From contig JADKJP010000007.1 of the NCBI GenBank assembly GCA_016720935.1, forward strand, positions 62,001 to 126,000: a stretch of 64,000 nt of DNA, given 5' to 3'. The notes under the pieces were generated by a model, which did not search any database, had not been told where the DNA came from, and saw only the letters and a program-made list of their open reading frames with translations. Positions 35,114 to 43,838 of this stretch are shown here, in pieces. The translations under genes were made by a program, and so were the position numbers. Position 1 is the first letter of the stretch; every line of letters begins with the position of its first letter. Origin of the DNA: Bacteroidota bacterium (lineage in GTDB: Bacteria > Bacteroidota > Bacteroidia > AKYH767-A > 2013-40CM-41-45).

Positions 35114-35566
35114 TTATGATACTGCTATTTCCTTTACAGGTTTCTTCTTTGCTTCTTCTCTTTTTGGAAGAACCAAGGTTAATACTCCGTTTACATACTC
35201 AGCTGAAATGGATTCCGTATTCACATGATCCGGCATTGTGAATGTTCTGCTGAAAGAAGTATACGAAAACTCTTTCCTGGTGTATTTGGAATTTTCATCC
35301 TGTTTTTCTTCCTTCTTCTCCGCTTTAATGGTGAGTACACCATTTTCAACTTCAATTTTAAAATCACCTTTACTCATTCCCGGAGCAGCAAGTTCTACAC
35401 GGTAGGATTCAGGTAATTCGCTGATGTTTACAGCAGGAAGGGATTTAAAAACATTACGTGGCAATACTTCTTCATTCACAAAATCCGAAAAGAAATCGGA
35501 AAAAATTGATGGAATTCCTGTGAAACGATCAACAGGTTTAGCGTTTTTGAATTTTACGAGTGTCAT
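35114..35566 (-). CDS. Small heat-shock protein Hsp20 / alpha-crystallin
   Basis: 150 residues from ATG 35566; a longer frame begins with GTG at 35605, but the perfect Shine-Dalgarno before 35566 decides the start. The alpha-crystallin domain covers about 45-145: PAVNISELPESYRVELAAPGM, FKIEVENGVLTIKAEKKEE and FSRTFTMPDHVNTESISAEYVNGVLTL, with the closing LVLPKREEAKKKPV containing the P-K motif that replaces I-x-I. It holds unfolding proteins in the cytoplasm. Single gene with its own terminator. Confidence 0.93.
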   Translation of the reverse strand: MTLVKFKNAKPVDRFTGIPSIFSDFFSDFVNEEVLPRNVFKSLPAVNISELPESYRVELAAPGMSKGDFKIEVENGVLTIKAEKKEEKQDENSKYTRKEFSYTSFSRTFTMPDHVNTESISAEYVNGVLTLVLPKREEAKKKPVKEIAVS

Positions 35567-35573
35567 TTTATGT

Positions 35574-35579
35574 CCTCCT
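35574..35579 (-). promoter_or_regulatory. Strong Shine-Dalgarno for Hsp20
   Basis: AGGAGG, a perfect anti-16S match, 7 bases before the ATG at 35566. Bacteroidota genes usually lack strong Shine-Dalgarno sites, so this is notable and fixes the start. Confidence 0.8.
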
Positions 35580-35802
35580 TGATTTTTAAGTTTGATGAAC
35601 TGCACCCGACAAGTCCTGTACCAGAACCAAAAAATTAATTCTTTTTATATTTTTCAGACAAGTTGTCAAAAAATCAATGAATGTACTTGACAAAAAGTCC
35701 TGAAAGAAAAATCAAACCGACAAAATTTCAGCAAACAAAATGTACAAGCAAGTAGTAATTAAGATTCTATTCAGACAAAGGGAATTGAATATCTTGAAAA
35801 TA

Positions 35803-35850
35803 AAATTGGAGGAAAATTCAGAACAGAATTCCTGAATCATCCTCCAATTT
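35803..35850 (-). terminator. Intrinsic terminator of the coiled-coil gene
   Basis: Long stem: AAATTGGAGGA with TCCTCCAATTT, continued by ATTCAG with CTGAAT across a small internal loop, then a T-rich tail on the minus strand. 43 bases past the stop of the coiled-coil protein. Confidence 0.82.
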
Positions 35851-35892
35851 ATAATGCGATCTGATTACCCGAACGAATCCGAATACTCTAGC

Positions 35893-36921
35893 TTATTTAT
35901 TCAATGTTGCCTTCGCATTTTTGATCTCCTGATCAAAAAGTGATTGAGTAAGGTTGCTTTCATTTTTGAAGAAGAACACACCGCCCCAGTTGTAAACGAT
36001 CTTTTGGTAATTCACCGCTGTTCCATCAATCTTCACAACAGTTCTGTATATCGTTCTGGTTGATTCGGTGACTGTTTCTTCGGTGACACCTTCGTGATAA
36101 TCGGAATCTTTAATCTTTGGAACTGCTGCAGGTTTTGGTGCAGATTTGGTCTTATCATCAGCAGGTACATTTGTTTTTGAAAGCAGTAATTTCTTTGCTT
36201 CAATTTCTGCAAGCGCTTTTGCACGACGGTCCTGTTCTTCCTTCTCTGCCTTCAACCGTTGAGCGGCAAGGATTGAATCCTGACGGTTTTTATCTTCTGT
36301 TTGTTTACGGATTCGTTCAGCTTCAGCTTTTGCTTTGGCATCATTATCAGCCTGTGCTTTTGCCAATGCATCGTTTTTCTGTTTTTCAGATTCTGCTTTT
36401 GCAATTGAATCCTGACGTGCTTTTTCCTGAGCTGCAAGCAGACGACGGGATTCTTCGTCTTCCTTCTTCTTTCGTTCTTCAGCTGCAAGCTTCTCTGCAA
36501 GATCCGCTTTTGCCTGAGCTTCTGCTCTGGAGATACTATCGGCAATCGCTTTTTTACGTGCTAATCCAGCTGCTTCTGCCTGCGCAATGGAATCACGAGA
36601 TGCTTTTTCCCTTGCCTTGGCTTCCGCTTCAAGTCTTGATTTTTCCTGGGCTTCCATACGCGCTTTTTCAGCAATAGCACGTGAAGTAGAATCAGCAACA
36701 AATTTCTCCCTGTCCTTCTGTGCAGCAAGTGCTTTGGCGGTAGAATCCTGGCGTTGTTGTGCTCTTGCTTTAGCAGCGGTTTCGGCAGCAGCGATGGAAT
36801 CTGCAATTGCTTTCTTCCTGCTCTGTTCAAACGCTGATGCTCGTGCGATAGAATCTTGTCGTGCTTTTTCTCTTGCTTTCAAATCGGCTTCCGCTTTGAG
36901 TCGGGCTTTTTCCTGTGCCAT
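35893..36921 (-). CDS. C-terminal part of frameshifted coiled-coil envelope protein
   Basis: 342 residues as an open frame, but it is the continuation of the gene starting at 37996: removing one base from the TTTT run at 37018-37021 (plus strand) joins the two parts in phase. About 230 residues of Ala/Lys/Glu/Arg-rich helix with repeated EKARQDSIAKA-like blocks lead to a non-repetitive C-terminal domain (about 270-342: DSDYHEGVTEETV, TIYRTVVKIDGTAVNYQKIVYNWGG) that may be the functional head. The codon pattern of the helix is repeated, which invites slippage. No recognised family for the head domain. See the N-terminal part for the rest. Confidence 0.8.
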   Translation of the reverse strand: MAQEKARLKAEADLKAREKARQDSIARASAFEQSRKKAIADSIAAAETAAKARAQQRQDSTAKALAAQKDREKFVADSTSRAIAEKARMEAQEKSRLEAEAKAREKASRDSIAQAEAAGLARKKAIADSISRAEAQAKADLAEKLAAEERKKKEDEESRRLLAAQEKARQDSIAKAESEKQKNDALAKAQADNDAKAKAEAERIRKQTEDKNRQDSILAAQRLKAEKEEQDRRAKALAEIEAKKLLLSKTNVPADDKTKSAPKPAAVPKIKDSDYHEGVTEETVTESTRTIYRTVVKIDGTAVNYQKIVYNWGGVFFFKNESNLTQSLFDQEIKNAKATLNK

Positions 36922-36943
36922 TGCAGCCTGGTTGAGGCTATCT

Positions 36944-37996
36944 TCAACAGCTTTCTTTCTTGCCAGCTCCTGAGCCTGTGCACGGGTAATTGAATCCTGA
37001 CGGGCTTTTTCTTCCGCTTTTAAGTTTCGCTTCCGCTAATGCTTTTGCATCTGCTTCAGCTTTTATTCTGGCCAGTGAATCCCTTCTGCTCTTTTCCGAT
37101 TCAGCACGAGCAAGGGAGTCTTGTCTGGACTTTTCCCGGGCTTGTGCCAGAGCAGAGAGCTTTGCCTGTTCAGCTTCGGCCTTCGAAATGGAATCCTGTC
37201 GGGCTTTCTCACGAGCCTGCGCCAACGCATTTGCCTGAGCTTCCGCTTTCGCAATGCTATCCTGACGGGCTTTCTCTTTCGAAAGCGCCAGACTTCTTGC
37301 AGAAGCATCCGCGGTTGCTTTTGCAATGGAATCCTGCCGTGCTTTTTCCTGTTCAGCTTTCAATCGATCCTGTTCAGCACGCTGAGCCAGCAATTGCGCT
37401 TCTCTTGCTTTGACTTTTGCTAAAGAATCGTTCCAGACTTTGTTCAAAGAATCCAGTCTTGCTCTTTCCTGCAATCGTCTGAGTTCTTCGGCCTCTTTTC
37501 TGGCTATATTTTGTTCACTCTGGATTTGCTTGGAATAATTCGCATCGAATACAAAATCTTCATAGGTTGGATTATAGGAGAATTTTGCAACAGCTTTGTT
37601 CATTGCAGAATTCTGAGAAACGCCGGCAATGTCATCAAAGAGGTCAATTGCAAACTCTGGCGAATAGATAATATCCGTTAAATCCTGAGGAATGACAGTA
37701 CTAAATTCAACCATTTTGGAAACGAGACCTTCTTTTCCAAATGTGATCGTATACTTTTTTTGAAAATCCAGCATGAAACCGAATGAACCATTATCCTTTG
37801 AAGTGACTGTCTGATCCGGGGTACCGGGAGCTGAAATCCTGATAACGACCCCTCCTATTGGCTTGTTATCCTTCCTGACTTTTCCGTCAATCTCTACATA
37901 TTTTGCAGCCTGTGCATTTGCCAAATCCGGTAAAAATCCCAGAAAAAGAAACAGGTTTAAAAGGAAAAATGTAGTGTGTTTTAGGTGTTTATTCAT
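36944..37996 (-). CDS. N-terminal part of frameshifted coiled-coil envelope protein (signal peptide, CarboxypepD_reg-like, repeat helix)
   Basis: 350 residues. Signal peptide (TFFLLNLFLFLGFLPDLANAQ), then a carboxypeptidase-regulatory/CNA-B-like beta domain (about 32-105: YVEIDGKVRKDNKPIGGVVI, FGFMLDFQKKYTITFGKEGL). A linker is followed from about 165 by a very long charged helix with repeats such as EKARQDSIAKA spaced about 22-25 residues. The last 14 or so residues (SGRKSPSG onward) are out of frame because of a +1 base in the TTTT run at 37018-37021. The repaired protein would be about 700 residues, exported, resembling TolA in layout (long periplasmic helix with terminal head), but this is analogy only. 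Confidence 0.82.
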   Translation of the reverse strand: MNKHLKHTTFFLLNLFLFLGFLPDLANAQAAKYVEIDGKVRKDNKPIGGVVIRISAPGTPDQTVTSKDNGSFGFMLDFQKKYTITFGKEGLVSKMVEFSTVIPQDLTDIIYSPEFAIDLFDDIAGVSQNSAMNKAVAKFSYNPTYEDFVFDANYSKQIQSEQNIARKEAEELRRLQERARLDSLNKVWNDSLAKVKAREAQLLAQRAEQDRLKAEQEKARQDSIAKATADASARSLALSKEKARQDSIAKAEAQANALAQAREKARQDSISKAEAEQAKLSALAQAREKSRQDSLARAESEKSRRDSLARIKAEADAKALAEAKLKSGRKSPSGFNYPCTGSGAGKKESC

Positions 37997-38033
37997 GGAC
38001 TATTAACGGAAATCCGCTTTTTTTATTCTTGTG

Positions 38034-38041
38034 CAAATTTA
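38034..38041 (-). promoter_or_regulatory. Bacteroidota-type -7 element
   Basis: TAAATTTG on the minus strand (exact TAnnTTTG), 37 bases upstream of the ATG of the coiled-coil gene. Confidence 0.48.
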
Positions 38042-38147
38042 ATCTATTGATTGAGTAAGAGAATGAATCTGAAGCGAATCAGCCCCTTTTTTTCAACAAT
38101 TTGATACCTATTCGAAACGCAATACAGGGAAAAGGTTGCAGAAAAAA

Positions 38148-38999
38148 TCAGTGAAATATCTCAGCTGCAAGCGCCATGGACTCCCTGAAGGCATTTTCAT
38201 CAAGTCCAAGGGGTTCGTTTCCTTTAAAATAAGAGACAATATTTTCAGTAGCCAGATTTCCAACCAAATCATCATTGGCCATCGGACATCCTCCAATTCC
38301 TTTCAAAGCGGAATCAAATCGCTTGCAACCACTCATAAATGCCGCTTCCACTTTCTCCATCCAGGTCATCGGATGAGAATGCAAATGTGCACCGAACTCA
38401 ACTTCCGGAACTTCCGGAATCAGATGTGAAAAGAGTGATTTGATGTTCTGTGGATTGCTTACTCCAACCGTATCCGATAAGGCAATGATCTTGATTCCCA
38501 TTCCCGCCAGTTTACGAACCCATTGAATAACAATCTCCGGATTCCAGGGCTCACCATAAGGATTTCCAAAACCCATTGAAATATAGATGACCAGATTTTT
38601 ATTTTTCTGCAAACACAATTTCTGGATCTCTTCAACCCGACTCAGAGATTCCTGAATTGTTGAATTTGTATTCCTCTTCTGAAACTCTTCTGAAACGGAA
38701 AAAGGAAATCCGAGATAAGTGATTTCGTCATAGGAAACCGCTTGTTCCGCTCCACGAAGGTTCGCGACGATCGCCAATAATTTTGTTTTGGTAGCGCTCA
38801 GGTCTAAAGCGGATAATACCTCAGCAGTATCCCTGAGCTGTGGAATCGCTTTGGGTGAAACAAAACTCCCGAAATCAAGAGTATGAAAACCAACTTTCAA
38901 AAGCGAATTCAAATAGTTCACCTTTTGTGCTGTCGGAATAAATGTTTCCCATCCCTGCATCGCATCTCTGGGACATTCGATTAATTTAATGTTGTTCAT
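38148..38999 (-). CDS. Hydroxymethylglutaryl-CoA lyase-like protein
   Basis: 283 residues from ATG 38999 (the frame extends to 39053 inside the preceding gene). HMGL-like TIM barrel: start IKLIECPRDAMQGWETFIPT with the conserved R-D pair, then FGSFVSPKAIPQLRDTAEV, ISMGFGNPYGEPWNPE and ALSDTVGVSNPQ, the metal-ligand AHLHSHPM (HxH), and the catalytic loop GIGGCPMANDDLVGN with its Cys. These enzymes split HMG-CoA to acetyl-CoA and acetoacetate in leucine breakdown. The related aldolase/citramalate-type enzymes share the barrel, so a side substrate is possible. It overlaps the TlpA-like gene by 14 bases. Confidence 0.87.
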   Translation of the reverse strand: MNNIKLIECPRDAMQGWETFIPTAQKVNYLNSLLKVGFHTLDFGSFVSPKAIPQLRDTAEVLSALDLSATKTKLLAIVANLRGAEQAVSYDEITYLGFPFSVSEEFQKRNTNSTIQESLSRVEEIQKLCLQKNKNLVIYISMGFGNPYGEPWNPEIVIQWVRKLAGMGIKIIALSDTVGVSNPQNIKSLFSHLIPEVPEVEFGAHLHSHPMTWMEKVEAAFMSGCKRFDSALKGIGGCPMANDDLVGNLATENIVSYFKGNEPLGLDENAFRESMALAAEIFH

Positions 39000-39537
39000 T
39001 TTGATTCGGGAGATGTATTTGAAGATTTTGTTCCAGCCATTCGTTGATTCCATCAGGCCTTACAAGTCTTGATGAAACGATGTTCCGGCTTTTGTCCAGA
39101 ATAAAGATTGTCGGAGAAACAGAAATTTTATAAACGGATTTCAGACTATCCAGATGAATGGTATCTATCACATTGATCCAGGGGAAATTTTGCTCCTTGG
39201 AAAGTAATTTCCAGCCTTCATAATCACGATTTACAGGGATAGAATAAACTTCCAGACCATTTTCCTTCCATGTCGGATAATTCAATTTCATTTCCGGAAA
39301 AATCGCTTCACAAAAGTGACAAGAGGTCTCGTAAAAAAACAACACGAGATAATTCTCTTTGAGAGAGAACAATGATATTTCTTTTCCCTGAAGATCTTTT
39401 CCCTCAATATTCATCGCCTTACTGCCGATAGCAGGAACTGAGTATCCGCTCGCATCGGTTTGAGCATGACCTGACGAAGCAGTCATGAGCAGCAATGAAA
39501 AAAGCAGGATGGTTCGATTCGCTCTCAAAAGCATCAT
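38986..39537 (-). CDS. TlpA/ResA-like exported thioredoxin
   Basis: 183 residues. Signal peptide NRTILLFSLLLMTASSGHAQ. A redoxin/AhpC-TSA thioredoxin fold follows: KAMNIEGKDLQGKEISLFSL and LVLFFYETSCHFCEAIFPEM with the C-H-F-C active site, then NFPWINVIDTI and VSPTIFILDKS with the cis-Pro. A periplasmic thiol-disulfide oxidoreductase, likely reducing or oxidising exported proteins or cytochrome maturation partners. Its start overlaps the stop of the DUF4920 gene, so the two are translationally coupled. Confidence 0.9.
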   Translation of the reverse strand: MMLLRANRTILLFSLLLMTASSGHAQTDASGYSVPAIGSKAMNIEGKDLQGKEISLFSLKENYLVLFFYETSCHFCEAIFPEMKLNYPTWKENGLEVYSIPVNRDYEGWKLLSKEQNFPWINVIDTIHLDSLKSVYKISVSPTIFILDKSRNIVSSRLVRPDGINEWLEQNLQIHLPNQNEQH

Positions 39538-39998
39538 CGCAGGATCACGCCTTCGGCTTCGACCATCAGTTCCACTTTCGGCTCCTGAATGGCAGCGATT
39601 TCAGATTCACTTTTGCCGGCGTCTTTTGCATAATCACGAAGCGTTTCAACTGATGTTGTGTCCAAAAGAGCGGTACCATGGAAATAAGCAGTCTTTCCTG
39701 CGATATCCTTTGGTACAGTAAAGCTATGTTCTTTCATTTTAATGGTGACCGGTTCCCCGGTTTCATTCGCTATTGTAAACCAACATCCCTCCGACTGGCA
39801 AACTTCTGCTATAGGTCCTTTGACGGTGCAGGACATGCTGGTTTTTCCCGTCATCTGAGCAGTCAGATCCGTCATGGTAACAGCTCCGGTCGTATCAAAG
39901 GCTGCACCGAAGGCATTTCCGGTCTGTTTGTTTTCGGAACAGGCTGTCAGAAGCAGAATTACAGCCACAGGGATTAAAAATGTCAGTTTTTTCATCAT
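39534..39998 (-). CDS. DUF4920 lipoprotein
   Basis: 154 residues from ATG 39998 (the ORF begins at 40037, but these residues precede the signal peptide). Lipoprotein signal: KKLTFLIPVAVILLLTACSE with LTAC lipobox, so lipidated at Cys. The body has the DUF4920 features GAVTMTDLTAQMTGKT, VKGPIAEVCQSEGCWFTI (two Cys, CxxxGCW) and MKEHSFTVPKDIAGKTAYFHG. This is a beta-barrel-like small domain of unknown function, resembling OB-fold periplasmic proteins; the C-x-x-x-G-C-W motif suggests metal or redox chemistry. Co-transcribed with the TlpA-like thioredoxin. Confidence 0.87.
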   Translation of the reverse strand: MMKKLTFLIPVAVILLLTACSENKQTGNAFGAAFDTTGAVTMTDLTAQMTGKTSMSCTVKGPIAEVCQSEGCWFTIANETGEPVTIKMKEHSFTVPKDIAGKTAYFHGTALLDTTSVETLRDYAKDAGKSESEIAAIQEPKVELMVEAEGVILR

Positions 39999-40014
39999 TC
40001 TTGTTTTGATTCTG

Positions 40015-40022
40015 CAAAAATA
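40015..40022 (-). promoter_or_regulatory. Bacteroidota-type -7 element
   Basis: TATTTTTG on the minus strand (exact TAnnTTTG), 16 bases upstream of the ATG of the DUF4920 lipoprotein gene. Confidence 0.55.
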
Positions 40023-40084
40023 GCATCTTTCTGTCAAGGAAAACTTTGTTGAAAAGTGATTCCTGGCTTCCCTGTGAAAAGGGA

Positions 40085-40114
40085 TTGATAATATGGGAAA
40101 AAAGACTATTTTTG
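40085..40114 (+). promoter_or_regulatory. Bacteroidota sigma-A promoter (-33 TTG, -7 TAnnTTTG)
   Basis: TTG at 40085-40087 and TATTTTTG at 40107-40114, separated by 19 bases, matching the TTTG-N19-21-TAnnTTTG pattern. The TPR-protein ATG is 31 bases further. With the minus-strand element at 40015 it defines a divergent promoter pair. Confidence 0.6.
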
Positions 40115-40145
40115 CAGCCTGTTTTTAAAAATCAATACCCTAAAA

Positions 40146-40826
40146 ATGGCAGAAAAACCACAAGATCAAGACTTTATCGTTACCGAAGCGATCGGAAAAA
40201 CGGAGCATTTCATTGATCAGAACAAGAAAAGTCTGGGAATCATCATCGCCGCCCTTATTGTGGCAGTTGGTGGCTACCTTTTCTATCAACGGGTTTACGT
40301 TGCCGGAAAAGAAACCGATGCACAAAAGGAACTTTTCCGTGCTGAAGAATATTTCAAAAATGATTCTCTCAAACTTGCTATCAATGGCGATGGCAACCAC
40401 CCGGGTCTCGAAGAAATCGTGAACGAATACAGCGTAAGTCCATCCGGTAACCTTGCTCGTTACTATCTGGGTATGGCTTACATGAAACAGAAAGAATACG
40501 ATAAGGCAATCGACATGCTGAAAAGCTATGATGTGAAAGACGAAGTGACTGGTTCGATTGTACTTGGCGCTATCGGTGATGCATACATGGAATTAAAAAA
40601 TACTGAAGAAGCTGCCACTTATTATGAGAAAGCTTCAAAAGAAAATCCAAATACATTCACCACTCCAATCATGCTGATGAAATGGGCAAGCGCTCTTGAA
40701 TCAAAAGGAAATTACAAAGGAGCTATTGATGTGTATGAACATCTCAAAAAGGACTACCCTTCTTCACCGGAAGGAGCTCAGATAGATAAATACATTGCCC
40801 GGGCAAATTCTCTCGCTGGCAACTAA
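40146..40826 (+). CDS. Membrane-anchored TPR protein (YfgM-like)
   Basis: 226 residues. The N-terminal cytosolic segment (MAEKPQDQDFIVTEAIGKTE) precedes one transmembrane helix (SLGIIIAALIVAVGGYLFYQ, about 30-50). Periplasmic TPR repeats follow: GNLARYYLGMAYMKQKEYDKAI, GAIGDAYMELKNTEEAATYY and MKWASALESKGNYKGAIDVY. The layout is like E. coli YfgM, an ancillary partner of the Sec translocon and periplasmic chaperones, and it is widespread in Bacteroidota. It is followed by a terminator and then the lumazine synthase gene. Function inferred from architecture only. Confidence 0.87.
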   Translation: MAEKPQDQDFIVTEAIGKTEHFIDQNKKSLGIIIAALIVAVGGYLFYQRVYVAGKETDAQKELFRAEEYFKNDSLKLAINGDGNHPGLEEIVNEYSVSPSGNLARYYLGMAYMKQKEYDKAIDMLKSYDVKDEVTGSIVLGAIGDAYMELKNTEEAATYYEKASKENPNTFTTPIMLMKWASALESKGNYKGAIDVYEHLKKDYPSSPEGAQIDKYIARANSLAGN

Positions 40827-40832
40827 AATAAA

Positions 40833-40861
40833 AAAACCGGACCTTGTGTTCGGTTTTCTTT
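40833..40861 (+). terminator. Intrinsic terminator after the TPR gene
   Basis: Stem AAAACCG / CGGTTTT with an 11-base loop, then CTTTTTT. It lies between the TPR gene stop and the start of ribH at 40871, so it may only attenuate. Confidence 0.7.
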
Positions 40862-40870
40862 TTTCAACCC

Positions 40871-41368
40871 ATGTCTACTGCACATAAAAATCTCAGCGAG
40901 TTCGAACTGGCCAATACTCCTTCCGCATCAGGAATGCGTATTGCCGTTGTTGTATCCGAATGGAATACTGAAATCACAGAAGCCCTATTTACCGGTGTTC
41001 GTGACTGCCTGCTCGAATTGGGTTGCTCCCCTTCTGATATTCTCAGGAAGTCCGTTCCCGGGAGTTATGAGTTGGTCATCAGTGCACAGTGGATGGCTGA
41101 AACCCATCAACCCGACGCGGTGATTTGTCTGGGTTGTGTGATCCAGGGTGAAACCAGGCATTTTGATTTCATTTGTGACGCTGTTGCGAATGGCTTGATG
41201 AACCTCGGGATAAAATTTTCCCTCCCTTTTATTTTTGGCGTATTAACACCAAACACCATGCAGCAGGCTCAGGACAGAGCCGGTGGTAAACATGGCAATA
41301 AAGGTGTAGAAGCAGCGGTTACCGCTGTTAAAATGATCGCCCTGAAGAGAGAATTGAAGAATGCCTGA
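40871..41368 (+). CDS. ribH: 6,7-dimethyl-8-ribityllumazine synthase RibH
   Basis: 165 residues from ATG 40871 (frame opens at 40844 upstream of the true start). Motifs: RIAVVVSEWNTEITEAL (ribulose-phosphate side), VPGSYELVISAQWM, CLGCVIQGETRHFDFICD with the catalytic His, and FGVLTPNTMQQAQDRAGGKHGNKG with phosphate-binding residues. It makes lumazine from 5-amino-6-ribitylaminouracil and 3,4-dihydroxybutanone phosphate, the penultimate step to riboflavin; forms icosahedral or pentameric assemblies. ribD lies 10 kb away, so the pathway is not in one operon. Its stop touches the convergent T9SS gene with no gap. Confidence 0.95.
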   Translation: MSTAHKNLSEFELANTPSASGMRIAVVVSEWNTEITEALFTGVRDCLLELGCSPSDILRKSVPGSYELVISAQWMAETHQPDAVICLGCVIQGETRHFDFICDAVANGLMNLGIKFSLPFIFGVLTPNTMQQAQDRAGGKHGNKGVEAAVTAVKMIALKRELKNA

Positions 41369-42472
41369 TTATTCAGCAACAATCAATTGTCGCTGGCTGG
41401 CTTTTCCATCCACTACCAATCTTACAAAGTAATTCCCCGGACTCAATTTTTCTGTGTCATTGTTGAGCACAGAAATGTGACTTCCTGATTCATATTTTTG
41501 CTGCTGAATATGTGAAACTACCTGTCCGGAAGGATTCAGAATTTCTATACTCACAAGAGCAGGATGTTCCAGTTGAAAGCGAAGAACTGTCTTGCCATTA
41601 GTAGGGTTCGGAAACAACTCACGAATGGTCTGAAACTTAACTCCATCATTTATTCCTGACGAACTAGAAGGAAGTGAATCCCTGTAGGTGATTTGTGTTA
41701 CGACATTGTTGTTGGTCGTATTGATTTGCAAAAGTGGAATGCCCTGACCAATACCCAACCATTTGTATTCTTTTGTAGTAATTACCGGTGTACTTATTCC
41801 ATATCCTAATGAATCAATGTAAATACTATCACGCTCATGAATAGTAGTTAACACTCTGAGTACATCGAACGTTCCGAAAGGGGTAGTCAAAGACCCCCAA
41901 CCATCAACTATGTTATTTCGTGTACGATTAACTTTAAAATACAATCCAATCGTTGAAGTAAGATCCAGTTCATAACCGCTGGTTGACGAATCCGCGTCAC
42001 CAAAATTCATGGGTAAATTGTAAACAACATCATGAGGTGAATAAATAACCGGCAACGGCGCTCCATTCACTGAGGCTCCAAAACCAATCTGTTTGTATGC
42101 CGACGATGAGTTGTAGAAAAAATTATAGACATCCGAAATATTGACTTGTCCTCCAAGTCCAAAGGATGGTCCTCTCACCGCCTGATTCGCTCTGTTAGGA
42201 TTGATGACATTGTCAAAAAAGACAATAGAATAAACAGTTGAGGTGCTTCCAACTGTCAGAAACGAATCCACCGTCTGGCTTGTGGAAGTCAACTGAGAAT
42301 AATCCCATGTTGAATTGGCACCTGTTATTGTTGGGTCCATTCCTGAGAATGCTTGTCCTGTGCTAACCCGGAAAGTGTCTGAAGCACTAGGTAAGTCCGA
42401 GGTGGTAATGGTGATCTGTGCTGAAAGATCAAAAGAAATAAGAATAGCGACGAAGAGTATCAGTTGTTTCAT
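41369..42472 (-). CDS. T9SS type A sorting domain protein, otherwise unknown
   Basis: 367 residues. Signal peptide MKQLILFVAILISFDLSAQ. A beta-rich body without a recognised domain (QAFSGMDPTITGANSTWDYS, SIYIDSLGYGISTPVITTKEY). The C-terminal T9SS sorting domain (about 288-367) starts IRELFPNPTNGKTVLRFQLE and ends NYFVRLVVDGKASQRQLIV. Exported through the outer membrane and either released or attached to the surface. The body resembles other Bacteroidota surface proteins but I cannot assign a function. Confidence 0.85.
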   Translation of the reverse strand: MKQLILFVAILISFDLSAQITITTSDLPSASDTFRVSTGQAFSGMDPTITGANSTWDYSQLTSTSQTVDSFLTVGSTSTVYSIVFFDNVINPNRANQAVRGPSFGLGGQVNISDVYNFFYNSSSAYKQIGFGASVNGAPLPVIYSPHDVVYNLPMNFGDADSSTSGYELDLTSTIGLYFKVNRTRNNIVDGWGSLTTPFGTFDVLRVLTTIHERDSIYIDSLGYGISTPVITTKEYKWLGIGQGIPLLQINTTNNNVVTQITYRDSLPSSSSGINDGVKFQTIRELFPNPTNGKTVLRFQLEHPALVSIEILNPSGQVVSHIQQQKYESGSHISVLNNDTEKLSPGNYFVRLVVDGKASQRQLIVAE

Positions 42473-42599
42473 TTGAGGTGATTTGACCTTGTAAAGATAT
42501 TAGAATTAATCCAAACATATTGGAGAACTCTGAAGTCAGAATGAGGTTCTGATGATTCGAAGCATGAAGGAAAATACCAGGCATATTTTAGCCTGACAT

Positions 42600-43058
42600 C
42601 TACCAATAATTCCGCATTAATTCCTTTGTCCAGGAAGGCTGATAAATTTCTTTTCGGGGTAAAAATTCGCGAAAAACCGGCTTGATATCCAGGACAGGTG
42701 TTCCATGAATGGCATCAAGACCTTTGACCACCAGAATACGTTCTTTTAGTTCTACGAACTCAACAATTGTTGCGCCCAGTTTATTCGGACGACCCGCACC
42801 GCGCTGAGCAAAAATTCCCGTTAGTGGCCATTGAGGATTGTCTCTGGGATGACGTGCACCACTTACAATTTTTGAATCCGGAAGTGAATTGAAATAAAAT
42901 AGAATTTCCAGATGAGAAAATGCTTCTATGCCCAATATTGATTCTGAAGGAAAATCATCCATCAAAACAATTTCCGATAGTACTGTTCCCCAATTGTCGT
43001 CATCAGGCGTTGTTCTGGCATTGCGAACAAAAGCAACAGGTTTTAAAATAATTTCCAT
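42600..43058 (-). CDS. trmO: tRNA(N6-threonylcarbamoyladenosine37) methyltransferase TrmO (TsaA-like)
   Basis: 152 residues from ATG 43058 (frame extends to 43079). The TsaA/YaeB fold markers are present: FSHLEILFYFNSL, GARHPRDNPQWPLTGIFAQRGAGRPNKLG with the family's conserved H-P and R-P-N motifs, LVVKGLDAIHGTPVLDIKPV and PSWTKELM. It methylates the N6 of t6A37 in tRNAs reading ACN/threonine codons using SAM. Slightly divergent in the N-terminal strand. The 5' end is 53 bases from the poly-G tract. Confidence 0.88.
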   Translation of the reverse strand: MEIILKPVAFVRNARTTPDDDNWGTVLSEIVLMDDFPSESILGIEAFSHLEILFYFNSLPDSKIVSGARHPRDNPQWPLTGIFAQRGAGRPNKLGATIVEFVELKERILVVKGLDAIHGTPVLDIKPVFREFLPRKEIYQPSWTKELMRNYW

Positions 43059-43110
43059 TAATTTCGATATTAAAATCAAGATGAATGGAACAAGATAAAA
43101 AATAGAATTC

Positions 43111-43830
<720 letters not shown>

Positions 43831-43838
43831 CCACCGGT

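Larger units (their letters stand above)
35567..35892. other. 326-base intergenic region upstream of hsp20
   Basis: AT-rich, no coding frame. It contains the Hsp20 leader and several TTGTC/GACAA motifs near 35608, 35660 and 35690 in alternating orientations, and ends with a terminator hairpin for the coiled-coil gene. No clear heat-shock operator (CIRCE) was recognised. Confidence 0.5.

Noticed and set aside
36117..36677. 186-residue open frame on the + strand opposite the coiled-coil gene
   Set aside because: Leu/Gln-rich shadow created by the repeated Ala/Lys/Glu codons on the other strand.
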